Both the position numbers and the translations under genes were made by a program. A model generated the notes under the pieces. It was given only the letters and a program-made list of their open reading frames with translations, was not told the origin of the DNA and did not search any database. Shown here in pieces: positions 1 through 6,424 of a stretch of 10,127 nucleotides of DNA. The DNA comes from an uncultured Campylobacter sp. (GTDB lineage Bacteria; Campylobacterota; Campylobacteria; Campylobacterales; Campylobacteraceae). Each line of letters begins with the position of its first letter. The first letter of the stretch is position 1. The stretch covers positions 1 through 10,127 of the forward strand of contig NZ_CALHII010000193.1 in the NCBI RefSeq assembly GCF_938030815.1. The letters run 5' to 3'.

Positions 1-764
1 ACCCCATCCAAGATACGTTCGGTAGGAGGAGGGGAGATCAGGGTATCACCTATACGAATTACCACATTCATCGTACCACATTCTTCTAACTTCTGGTGAG
101 TGGCATCATCCGTCCAGATAATTTGTTGATAACCTTCCTCTTTAGCCAAGGCAGTAGGGTAGAATTGTCCAGCATAGTTACCTCCTGTTTTAGCAAACCC
201 TACACCTCCATTGGCTGCACGGCTATAGTGATCGGCTATTTTTACCTTTAGTTCTCCCCCTTTGTAATAGCTCTGTACAGGAGAGGTGATGATCATAAAG
301 CGATATTCAGTAGAAGGATTGGCTTGTACTCCAGTAGAAGTTGCAATCATGAACGGGCGTAAGTATAGAGCATTACCCAGTCCTGGTTGTATCCATAGTC
401 GGTCTAAATCCACCAGAGTTTTTAGTGCCTTGTCAAAAAGTTCTTCAGGGAACTCAGGCATGGACATACGCTTACAAGATTTGTTCATGCGTGCATAGTT
501 TTCCGTAGGACGGAAGAGGAATACCTCCCCGCGGTCATCTTTGTAAGCCTTCATCCCTTCGAAAATGGTCTGTCCATAGTGGAATACACTAAGGGAAGGT
601 TCTACAGAGAAAGGCCCATAAGGCACTATACGAGCATCTTGCCATTGTCCATTCTTATAATCACAGATGAACATATGGTCGGCAAAAGTTTTACCAAAAC
701 TCAGTTTTGAAAAGTCTATTTGGTTAATACGACTTTCTTTTACTTTTTCAATCTTTAAATTCAT
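1..764 (-). CDS. ilvE: Branched-chain amino acid aminotransferase (IlvE/BCAT), C-terminus cut by window edge
   Basis: PLP-dependent fold-type IV aminotransferase that interconverts leucine, isoleucine and valine with their 2-oxo acids, using glutamate/2-oxoglutarate, in the cytosol. The reading frame is open from ATG at 764 to the left edge (254 residues seen; the family is about 340-360, so about 100 C-terminal residues lie outside). Visible motifs: HYGQTIFEGMKAY at residues 62-74, YLRP at 134-137, the catalytic lysine K192 in AKTGGNY (191-197), and EECGTMN at 228-234, where the glutamate and threonine region contacts PLP. The length and KTGGNY form match the longer eukaryotic-like BCAT group common in Bacteroidetes. 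The start is preceded by an A-rich leader and no Shine-Dalgarno, which is normal for that phylum. It is transcribed divergently from the mnmD gene. Codon use is AT-rich, unlike the genes after about 1511. Function is confident; the organism is inferred. Confidence 0.93.
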   Translation of the reverse strand, partial: MNLKIEKVKESRINQIDFSKLSFGKTFADHMFICDYKNGQWQDARIVPYGPFSVEPSLSVFHYGQTIFEGMKAYKDDRGEVFLFRPTENYARMNKSCKRMSMPEFPEELFDKALKTLVDLDRLWIQPGLGNALYLRPFMIATSTGVQANPSTEYRFMIITSPVQSYYKGGELKVKIADHYSRAANGGVGFAKTGGNYAGQFYPTALAKEEGYQQIIWTDDATHQKLEECGTMNVVIRIGDTLISPPPTERILDG

Positions 765-799
765 ATTGTTTTAGTTTTTGATTCTGTCTAAATTTTTGT

Positions 800-807
800 C
801 AAAGGTA
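800..807 (-). promoter_or_regulatory. Bacteroidetes-type -7 box (TACCTTTG) for the aminotransferase
   Basis: On the minus strand the bases read TACCTTTG, fitting the Bacteroidetes sigma-ABfr consensus TAnnTTTG, and are preceded by an AT-rich stretch. It lies 36 bases upstream of the ATG, which implies a leader of about 25-30 bases. A clear -33 TTG box at the usual spacing was not seen. This is one of the signals that separates the left 1.5 kb from the rest of the window. Confidence 0.55.
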
Positions 808-916
808 CAAAATATTTTTTAACTTTGTCGCGTAAAATACAAAAATCTTTACCTATATTTTTCAACACACTAACTATTAAACGATTACTTGTTATCTTTT
901 ATCTTTTACCTGAATA

Positions 917-1567
917 ATGACTCACGAACTTATAAAAACATCTGATGGCTCTACCAGCCTTTATATTCCACAGTTAGACGAGACCTATCACTCAGTACAC
1001 GGCGCGCTTCAAGAAACTCAGCACGTGTTTATCAAGAACGGACTGCAACTATTTGACCATCAAAGCATCTCTATCTTAGAAATTGGATTTGGTACGGGTC
1101 TTAACGCTTTGGCTACTTACAAGGAACACGAATCTTTGCAACTGAATATTCGTTACGAAACGGTAGAAGCCTATCCGCTTTCGTGGGACGAAGCCTCACA
1201 AATGAACTTTCCACAGATGCTCAACGCTCCAGCACTCGTGCCCGTTTTTGAGCAGATGCACCGTTGTGAGTGGAACAAACTCATTACTCTATTACCCTCT
1301 TTTAGTTTCAAAAAGCGATTACAACGTTTTGAAACTATCAACGATACCGATACTTTCAACCTTATTTATTTCGATGCTTTTGGGGCGCAAGTGCAACCCG
1401 AATTGTGGCAAGAAGCCATTTTTCAGCGAATGTATACCGCTCTCAAAACTGGAGGCTATTTAGTAACCTACGCCGCCAAAGGCAGTGTGCGCCGCGCAAT
1501 GCAGGCTTGTGTGGGTCTCGCTTTTTTTATGCCCGTTAAATTTGGATTTTCGGTAAATACTCGGTAA
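917..1567 (+). CDS. mnmD: MnmD-type tRNA U34 methyltransferase (DUF752), C-terminus replaced at a junction
   Basis: SAM-dependent methyltransferase of the MnmC N-terminal (MnmD, DUF752) family, which carries out the last methylation of 5-methylaminomethyl-2-thiouridine at the tRNA wobble position. Visible motifs: DETYHSVHGALQETQHVF at residues 21-38, the SAM-binding loop LEIGFGTGLNAL at 54-65, YFDAF at 151-155 followed by the PELW motif at 161-164, and TYAAKGSVRRAMQAC at 184-198. After C198 (codon ending at 1510) the family normally continues with glycine, phenylalanine and a short basic tail containing a PGPPGKREM-like motif. Here it runs into GLAFFMPVKFG and stops, with no resemblance to the family. 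So about 594 native bases are present and the last 20-30 residues are missing. The A/T-rich leader lacks a Shine-Dalgarno. The frame reaching 1567 is an accident of the join. Confidence 0.8.
   Translation: MTHELIKTSDGSTSLYIPQLDETYHSVHGALQETQHVFIKNGLQLFDHQSISILEIGFGTGLNALATYKEHESLQLNIRYETVEAYPLSWDEASQMNFPQMLNAPALVPVFEQMHRCEWNKLITLLPSFSFKKRLQRFETINDTDTFNLIYFDAFGAQVQPELWQEAIFQRMYTALKTGGYLVTYAAKGSVRRAMQACVGLAFFMPVKFGFSVNTR
1505..1530. other. Probable junction between Bacteroidetes and Campylobacter sequence
   Basis: Up to about 1510 the sequence codes for a conserved MnmD protein with Bacteroidetes features. From about 1511-1521 the conserved protein stops, T-rich sequence typical of a Campylobacter porin upstream region begins, and every later gene has epsilonproteobacterial character. 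No inverted repeat, integrase, tRNA or direct repeat that would suggest a natural integration site is visible around the join. A chimeric contig is the simplest explanation. A recombination event that truncated mnmD is the alternative. Confidence 0.7.
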
Positions 1568-1609
1568 CAATTTGGTAAAATTTTAGTATTTTTCAGCCTA
1601 TTTTAAGCA

Positions 1610-1635
1610 TATAATTTGTCATTTTGTGCTACTAT
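1610..1635 (+). promoter_or_regulatory. Two candidate sigma70 -10 boxes for the porin gene
   Basis: A perfect TATAAT at 1610-1615 follows T-rich tracts (1571-1604), as in Campylobacter sigma70 promoters, which use periodic T-tracts in place of a strong -35. A second candidate, TACTAT, lies at 1630-1635 and is followed by TGCGCTTA. A very similar box plus context (TATCAT then TGCGCTAA) precedes the dehydrogenase gene at 5620. Leaders to the porin ATG would be about 44 or 24 bases. Confidence 0.5.
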
Positions 1636-1665
1636 TGCGCTTACAAACTTTTAAAGGAGTTCAAA

Positions 1666-2922
1666 ATGAAACTAGTTAAACTTAGTTTAGCGGCAGCAGT
1701 CGCTGCAGGTGCTCTTGCTATGAGTGCAAGTGCTGTTCCGTTAGAGGAAGCTATCAAGGACGTGGATCTAAACGGATACGCTCGTATGCGATATACCCAT
1801 GATCGTGATAAAGATGCCGGAAATAGTAGCAAGGGTGTTTGGGAGTTTAAATCCGAAGTAGATTTTAAAGCTAAAATTGACGATAATTTCTTTGGTGTAG
1901 TTGGTGTTAGATTTATGGATAGAGATAATGGTGAGACCTTCTCATCTTCAGACGGTGTATATCTTCAGGAGAAAAATGAAGAGGACGATGAGTCTCAATT
2001 TGATATTGCCAAGGCCTACTTGGGATATGCTATTGGCGGCACTACTATTACAGTTGGTCGCCAGGGTATAGGTTCGTTCTTTACGGATGATATGTATGGG
2101 GACGGTGTTAAGATTACTAGCACCGATATCGAGGGGCTAACTCTTACTGGCTTTTGGATGGACTCTTTAGAGAATGATAGTGATATTGGCAGCCTTAAGT
2201 GGAATAGAACAGGTGCAATGGCTCCATTAGGAGGAAAATTAACTACCGATCACAATCTATATGGAGTAGGAGCTATGGGCTCATACGATCCTGTGGCTTT
2301 CCAATTATGGTATAACTCCTTAGAAGATGTAGCCGATCTTTTCGCTGCAGAGTTAGCATTTAACTTTGATATTTCCGATGATTTCAATATTGGTTTAAAA
2401 GGTCAATATGCATTTTCTGATTTTGACAAAGCGTCTTATGGCCATTGGAATAACATTCCTGTTCCACCAGTGTTTGTTGCAGAGACTGATGTAGGTGATG
2501 CAGATTTTTGGGCTGCAGAGGCTAGTATGGGTCTATTCGGTATCGATTTAGCTGCAGGTTATTTAAGATTCGAGCCTGATAATAAAGATCGCGCTTCTTT
2601 TGTATCCTTTGAAGATCAAGGCTCCTTTATCAGCCCGGGTGAGCAGTTGCTAGATTATACGAACTTTACTGGTAAAAATCATTATTGGTATGCAGTAGCA
2701 GGCTATACTATTCCTGATACTGGTATCAGAATCGGTGCCGATTACCTAGATGGTAAGTCAGCCGGTAAAGATGCATACGAGGCAGTAGGTAGAATTTCTT
2801 ATAAATATAATGAAAAGTTAAGCTTCAAAACTTGGTATTCGCACTATAAGATTGATGGTGCTGCAGGGGCTGCCGATGAGAAAAATGATCGAATTAGATT
2901 CGAGGCTAAATACAGCTTCTAA
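1666..2922 (+). CDS. porA: Campylobacter major outer membrane porin (MOMP/PorA family)
   Basis: Outer membrane beta-barrel of the Campylobacter MOMP family (418 residues), a general diffusion porin and usually the most abundant surface protein. The start is set at ATG 1666 because AAAGGAG at 1653-1659 lies 6 bases before it and a classic signal peptide begins there (basic n-region MKLVK, alanine-rich core, likely cut after ASA at residue 23). An upstream TTG at 1624 would add 14 unlikely residues. The mature start, VPLEEAIKDVDLNGYARMRY, matches the family form PLEEAIKxVDLxG. Alternating aromatic/polar strands follow (for example ITVGRQGIG near residues 125-133), and the protein ends in RFEAKYSF with the terminal phenylalanine required for BAM assembly. 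It is monocistronic-looking, with strong upstream promoters and a terminator 26 bases after the stop. Its codon use is less GC-rich than its neighbours, as expected for high expression. Loops, the variable part, cannot be matched without alignment. Confidence 0.9.
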   Translation: MKLVKLSLAAAVAAGALAMSASAVPLEEAIKDVDLNGYARMRYTHDRDKDAGNSSKGVWEFKSEVDFKAKIDDNFFGVVGVRFMDRDNGETFSSSDGVYLQEKNEEDDESQFDIAKAYLGYAIGGTTITVGRQGIGSFFTDDMYGDGVKITSTDIEGLTLTGFWMDSLENDSDIGSLKWNRTGAMAPLGGKLTTDHNLYGVGAMGSYDPVAFQLWYNSLEDVADLFAAELAFNFDISDDFNIGLKGQYAFSDFDKASYGHWNNIPVPPVFVAETDVGDADFWAAEASMGLFGIDLAAGYLRFEPDNKDRASFVSFEDQGSFISPGEQLLDYTNFTGKNHYWYAVAGYTIPDTGIRIGADYLDGKSAGKDAYEAVGRISYKYNEKLSFKTWYSHYKIDGAAGAADEKNDRIRFEAKYSF

Positions 2923-2948
2923 TTATTTACCTTATACGGGTAAAATTG

Positions 2949-2975
2949 GGGCGAAGCTTTTGCTTCGCCCTTTTT
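2949..2975 (+). terminator. Rho-independent terminator of the porin gene
   Basis: A perfect 9-bp stem GGGCGAAGC (2949-2957) / GCTTCGCCC (2962-2970) with a TTTT loop is followed at once by five T (2971-2975). It is textbook in form and lies 26 bases after the porin stop. The next gene starts only 22 bases beyond it. Confidence 0.92.
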
Positions 2976-2997
2976 AAATTTAAAACCAAGGTTTTTT

Positions 2998-3573
2998 ATG
3001 AAAATTTTTAAAATTTCTTTTTTAGCATGTTTTTTTACTTTCGCTCTAAATGCTGCGGATAACACAAACGACGATACATACGTATTTGAAGCCAAAGGAG
3101 AGTTTGCCAAAGAGCTAAAATCCCTAATCGAAAAACATTCTAAAGATGAAAACATAACCGTAAATATCTACAAAAGCGCTTCGACCGCAGGCGGCAAGGC
3201 TAACATTGGTAAGGTAAATCGAAATATAAATTCTTTAAAAGAAAGAGGCGGAGCGATCTTTGCCGAGAAGTGCGCTTCCTGCCACGGCAAGAACGGGCAA
3301 AAAAAAGCCTATGGAGTATCGCGTAAACTCAAAGATCTGGATGCCAAGGAGATCTCGATAGCTATTTCGCAATACACCACGGATCTAAGCTATGGCGGCA
3401 AGATGAAAAATATTATGCAGCTGATCGCTGCCAAAACAAGCGCTACGGAGCTAGGCTACATCATTGCTTATCTAAAAGGCGACGATTCGTTCCTATACGA
3501 TAGCTCGTCTAGTAGGAGCACAAATACTGAAATTTCGACCGCCCCGAGCGAGCAGGGCTCATACCTAAAATAA
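2998..3573 (+). CDS. Periplasmic monohaem cytochrome c
   Basis: A 191-residue exported c-type cytochrome, expected to carry electrons in the periplasm between the bc1 complex and terminal oxidases or peroxidases. A signal peptide covers residues 1-20 (MKIFKISFLACFFTFALNA, cut near ALNA/AD). An N-terminal region DTYVFEAKGEFAKELKSL (26-43) precedes the haem domain. The haem-binding motif CASCH is at 92-96, and KMKNIM at 135-140 supplies the likely distal methionine ligand, in the usual class I order. The C-terminal tail from about 167 is Ser/Thr-rich and probably disordered. One haem site only, so not a c4-type dihaem protein. The ATG has a modest AAGG site at 2988-2991. The gene lies just after the porin terminator with no room for a clear promoter, and 10 bases before the DJ-1 gene, suggesting those two are co-transcribed. 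The exact redox partner cannot be told. Confidence 0.87.
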   Translation: MKIFKISFLACFFTFALNAADNTNDDTYVFEAKGEFAKELKSLIEKHSKDENITVNIYKSASTAGGKANIGKVNRNINSLKERGGAIFAEKCASCHGKNGQKKAYGVSRKLKDLDAKEISIAISQYTTDLSYGGKMKNIMQLIAAKTSATELGYIIAYLKGDDSFLYDSSSSRSTNTEISTAPSEQGSYLK

Positions 3574-3583
3574 AAGAGCGTAG

Positions 3584-4126
3584 ATGAAAGTAGCGATCGT
3601 TTTAGCAAACGGATTTGAAGAGATCGAGGCGGTAAGCTTGATCGATATTTTGCGCCGCGCAGAGATCAATGCGGTATCTGTAGGGCTGGATAAAAAATGC
3701 GTCTGCGGCGCGCACGGCGTAGAGCTAATCGCCGATGAAATTTTAGACGATATAAAAGTTTCGGAATTTGATATGATCGTTTTGCCTGGCGGCTTGCCCG
3801 GAGCCGAAAATTTGGCAAAGAGCGAGAGGCTGGGGCAAGTACTGCGCGATTTCGATGCAAATAACACAAAAATTGGCGCAATATGTGCCGCTCCATGGGC
3901 GCTAGCTACCGCGGGTGTGCTAAAAAGCTCTTACACTTGTTATCCAGGCTTTGAAAGTCAGATCGCTCACCCAGGCTATACGAATTCGGCGAATGTCGTA
4001 AAAGATCAAAATATAATAACTTCGAAAGGCCCTGCTACTGCGATGGAATTCGCACTGCAAATCGTCCGTGAGTTAAAAGGCGAGCAGGTTTATTCCAAGC
4101 TAAAATCCGATTTGCTTTTTAAATAA
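3584..4126 (+). CDS. DJ-1/PfpI superfamily protein (YajL/ThiJ-like)
   Basis: A 180-residue cytosolic protein of the DJ-1/YajL family, linked to protection against oxidative and aldehyde stress (proposed glyoxalase, deglycase or chaperone roles, still debated). Visible features: N-terminal strand MKVAIVLANGFEEIEA with E15 matching DJ-1 E18, LPGGLPGAENL at 67-77, the nucleophile elbow GAICAAP with C101 matching DJ-1 C106, and TSKGPATAMEFAL near 146-158, matching the TSRGPGTSFEF motif. The length equals the DJ-1 and YajL norm, so the gene is complete. It begins 10 bases after the cytochrome stop with only a weak purine-rich site (AAAAGAGCG), which supports translation coupled to the upstream gene. 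The old name ThiJ does not imply thiamine synthesis. Confidence 0.88.
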   Translation: MKVAIVLANGFEEIEAVSLIDILRRAEINAVSVGLDKKCVCGAHGVELIADEILDDIKVSEFDMIVLPGGLPGAENLAKSERLGQVLRDFDANNTKIGAICAAPWALATAGVLKSSYTCYPGFESQIAHPGYTNSANVVKDQNIITSKGPATAMEFALQIVRELKGEQVYSKLKSDLLFK

Positions 4127-4196
4127 AATTTCAAGTGAAGGTCGATTCCAACGCGCTTTATTTTGCCATCTGTAAAACGGGGTGCGTGATTTTGCC

Positions 4197-4700
4197 ATGC
4201 CTGAGAACTACAAATTTTATCTTACTCTGCACGTATAAAATAGCCACAATATTTATTCTGAGTATCCGTAAACGACAAATGGAATTCTTGCAATTCAAAT
4301 TTTAGATCGAAAAACGCAAAAGACCTTGTGCGTGACAGATGAAATTTTATTGGAGCTAGTTGCTATTAAAACCAAATATTAACATCACGACGGCGCGGAG
4401 CGTAAGCATAAAATATTTTAGGTGTATCCTCAAGAGGGCATCGCTGAGCTGAATAAATTTTAGTGTGGCATCTTCGCGATGCACTCGCTAGCTGAAGCTA
4501 AGCAGATCGCGCAAAACGTGCTAAATAAGGGGATCGGCGTGATCAAAAATGATAAGATCGCGCTGGATCTAAATTTGATCAAATAGCGACGTCAATGTAT
4601 CAAGAGGCAAAACGGCGCAGTTTTTGAAGGTTTTGTCGGTAAAGCACAGACCTATCGGGAGGCATATAAACTTGTAGCGCGCGACGAAAGTGTCATTTAG
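4197..4700 (+). pseudogene. Decayed protein-coding gene, family not recognised
   Basis: No open gene lies between 4127 and 4721, but one frame from ATG 4197 to TAG 4698 reads as protein with Campylobacter-like codons, broken by six internal stops: TAA at 4236, 4269 and 4380, TAG at 4419, 4461 and 4584. The clearest stretches are ILAIQILDRKTQKTLCV (from 4281), VYPQEGIAELNKF (from 4422), FAMHSLAEAKQIAQNVLNKG (from 4473) and EGFVGKAQTYREAYKLVAR (from 4626). In 4588-4625 the +1 frame (TSMYQEAKRRSF) reads about as well, so a frameshift near the T5 run at 4620-4624 is possible. An additional in-frame TAA lies upstream at 4173. I do not recognise the family. It is most likely a relic of a gene of 170-190 residues that followed the DJ-1 gene on the same strand. 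Confidence 0.6.
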
Positions 4701-4721
4701 AATTCCTAAAAAGGATAAAAT

Positions 4722-5417
4722 TTAGCGCTTCTTCAAAATATCGTTGTTTAATAATGCGGCGCTGCTTTGTATCGTTTTGGCAACGCGGTCTTTAGAATTT
4801 TGCATTTTGTCGAGTACGGGTCTGTGTGCGATCAAATTTACGTGCCCGATTTTCGCCGTGAAATAAAAAATCCCCAGTATCGTCGCGTTTAGAAACACTC
4901 CAAAATATATCCGTCCTAATCCCCATATCCCTATGCTGGCGGCATGAATAGGCACAAAAATTATCGCGACTAAGATCGGATAATAATCCGAAATTTTATT
5001 TTTGGCAAGGATTACGGTCGTAACGATGGCGTATGCGATGAGCGTAAAAGGAGAGATAAGCAAGAGTGCAAAAAGTGCGTTTATGCGCTGATAATCTTCG
5101 TGCCCGATTAAGACGCAAAAACTACAAAACGCGAGCGTTATGAGAAAAAATAAAGGTAAAATCCACCGCGTTTTCACGTCGCGCCTTTTAAGCAGCGATA
5201 AAAAGAGCAGATGAGAGCCTAGTGCAATACAATAATAATCAAATATAACCGACGAGCTTAGAAACGTGAGCGGTATGCCGAGCAGTGCACCCGGCCCGTC
5301 AAAATATATCCCACTAAACATGAGCCACGTGATAAAGAGTATAAAAGCATATTTAAGACCCGCATAAGTGGCGCAAACACAGATACCAACAAGGATAAAT
5401 CGTATAAATTTGCTCAT
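4722..5417 (-). CDS. Polytopic inner membrane protein, unknown function
   Basis: A 231-residue integral membrane protein with about six hydrophobic segments, near residues 5-35, 43-75, 86-105, 112-138, 146-165 and 171-190, and a soluble C-terminal tail (191-231) that is mixed-charge and ends LKKR. No catalytic or substrate motif stands out and I do not recognise the family. The start is placed at ATG 5417, not at the longer ATG 5474, because an AGGA site sits 9 bases upstream and a TATAAT -10 box (5442-5447) falls inside the longer frame. It is convergent with the relic at 4197-4700 and divergent from the dehydrogenase gene, so it is a single-gene unit. No good terminator was seen at its 3' side. 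Confidence 0.75.
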   Translation of the reverse strand: MSKFIRFILVGICVCATYAGLKYAFILFITWLMFSGIYFDGPGALLGIPLTFLSSSVIFDYYCIALGSHLLFLSLLKRRDVKTRWILPLFFLITLAFCSFCVLIGHEDYQRINALFALLLISPFTLIAYAIVTTVILAKNKISDYYPILVAIIFVPIHAASIGIWGLGRIYFGVFLNATILGIFYFTAKIGHVNLIAHRPVLDKMQNSKDRVAKTIQSSAALLNNDILKKR

Positions 5418-5428
5418 TTGTCTTTTTC

Positions 5429-5447
5429 CTAAATTTAGGTAATTATA
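5429..5447 (-). promoter_or_regulatory. -10 box and 12-bp palindrome upstream of the membrane protein gene
   Basis: On the minus strand GCTATAAT (TATAAT, plus-strand 5442-5447) is followed by the perfect palindrome CCTAAATTTAGG (5429-5440), then the AGGA ribosome site and ATG 5417. A transcription start near 5435 would put the palindrome at or over the start site, a position suited to an operator. The AAATTT core is common in this genome, so chance is not excluded. Confidence 0.45.
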
Positions 5448-5619
5448 GCAAACTGCGAAAAACAAACGGCGCAAAATTTTAAATTTAGCCAGTGCACTCG
5501 CCGAATCCGCTGTCTATCGCGAGCTCGTGCGCGCTAGAAGCACGCTCAATGCCTTCGTATTATTTCATCCGCGCCCGCGCCGCAAGATAAAATTCATAAA
5601 TTCTAAATCCGTTTTGCGT

Positions 5620-5625
5620 TATCAT
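5620..5625 (+). promoter_or_regulatory. Candidate -10 box (TATCAT) for the dehydrogenase-antiporter operon
   Basis: TATCAT followed by TGCGCTAAA lies 36 bases before the ATG at 5662 and resembles the TACTAT-TGCGCTTA element before the porin. A T-rich or -35 element is weak. The position gives a leader of about 30 bases that contains the AAGGGG ribosome site. Confidence 0.35.
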
Positions 5626-5661
5626 TGCGCTAAATTTAAAATTTTACGCAAAGGGGATCAT

Positions 5662-6408
5662 ATGAAAAATACGGCATTCATCACGGGCGCTACGAGCGGC
5701 TTTGGAGAGGCGATCGCCAGGGCTCTTAGCGCGCAGGGCTATAAGATCATAGCACTCGGGCGCCGCAAGGAGCGACTACAAAAGCTAGCGAGCGAGCTAG
5801 GCAACACGCACATTATCGCCGCGGATATTCGCGATAAAGCTGCGGTGTTTGACGCCGTGAGTGCGCTGCCTGAAAATTTTAAAGACGTCGAGGTGCTCGT
5901 AAATAATGCGGGCCTCGCGCTCGGGCTTGAGGGGATCGCGCAGACGCCCGTTGAGGATTTGGAGACGATGGTCGATACGAATATCAAGGGCGTGCTGTAT
6001 TCGACCAAGGCGGTGCTGCCGTTAATGATCGCGCGCAAAAGCGGCTATATCTTCAATCTCGGCTCGACTGCAGGCGCGTGGCCCTATCCGGGTAGCCACG
6101 TTTATGGCGCGAGCAAGGCGTTTATCAAGCAGTTTAGCCGCAATATCCGCAACGACCTGCGCGGCACCGGCATCCGCGTGACGGAGATCGCACCGGGAAT
6201 CTGCAAGAGCGAGTTTAGCGAGGTGCGCTTTAAAGGCGACGTAGCGCGCGCCGCGGCCGTGTATGAGGGGGTCGATGCGATCCTGCCCGAGGATATCGCG
6301 CAGATCGTGCTAAACTGCCTAGCGATGCCCCGTCGCGTAAATATCAACGTCGTAGAGGCGATGGCGACGCAGCAGAGCTGGGCTGGGCTTTTTATCGAGA
6401 AGCATTAA
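5662..6408 (+). CDS. ydfG: YdfG-type NADP-dependent short-chain dehydrogenase (3-hydroxyacid dehydrogenase)
   Basis: Classical short-chain dehydrogenase/reductase of 248 residues, the same length as E. coli YdfG, which oxidises L-allo-threonine, serine and 3-hydroxy acids and reduces malonic semialdehyde with NADP(H). Visible: Rossmann loop TGATSGFG at 8-15, basic pair after strand 2 (GRRKER, 33-38) fitting NADP preference, NNAG at 81-84, structural N107 in TNIKG, catalytic S135, Y148 and K152 (YGASK, 148-152), and APGICKSEFSEVRFKGD at 177-193 like the YdfG substrate loop. The start at 5662 is chosen because AAGGGG (5651-5656) lies 5 bases before it; the frame extends back to 5527, but the extra 45 residues are basic and not SDR-like. 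It is first in an operon with the antiporter, 16 bases apart. The in vivo substrate is inferred from family membership. Confidence 0.9.
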   Translation: MKNTAFITGATSGFGEAIARALSAQGYKIIALGRRKERLQKLASELGNTHIIAADIRDKAAVFDAVSALPENFKDVEVLVNNAGLALGLEGIAQTPVEDLETMVDTNIKGVLYSTKAVLPLMIARKSGYIFNLGSTAGAWPYPGSHVYGASKAFIKQFSRNIRNDLRGTGIRVTEIAPGICKSEFSEVRFKGDVARAAAVYEGVDAILPEDIAQIVLNCLAMPRRVNINVVEAMATQQSWAGLFIEKH

Positions 6409-6424
6409 ATTTTAAGGCGAGAAG

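Noticed and set aside
286..498. Plus-strand open frame of 70 residues
   Set aside because: It is the shadow of the aminotransferase coded on the minus strand, which shows clear family motifs in its own frame.
1..1510. Natural transfer of an ilvE-mnmD segment into Campylobacter
   Set aside because: No mobile element, repeat or integration site at the join, and native Bacteroidetes promoter features are intact; a chimeric assembly is more likely, though not proven.
1624..1665. Upstream TTG start adding 14 residues to the porin
   Set aside because: The AAAGGAG site and a complete signal peptide begin at ATG 1666; the extension has no ribosome site and would spoil the signal peptide.
4197..4700. 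Stop codon recoding (TAA and TAG as glutamine)
   Set aside because: All neighbouring genes use TAA or TAG as ordinary stops, the frame still contains normal CAA and CAG codons, and a probable frameshift is present; gene decay is simpler.
5418..5474. Longer start for the minus-strand membrane protein
   Set aside because: A TATAAT box lies within this stretch and a ribosome site precedes ATG 5417.
5527..5661. N-terminal extension of the dehydrogenase
   Set aside because: The added residues are basic and unlike any SDR; AAGGGG directly before ATG 5662 and the 248-residue length match the family.
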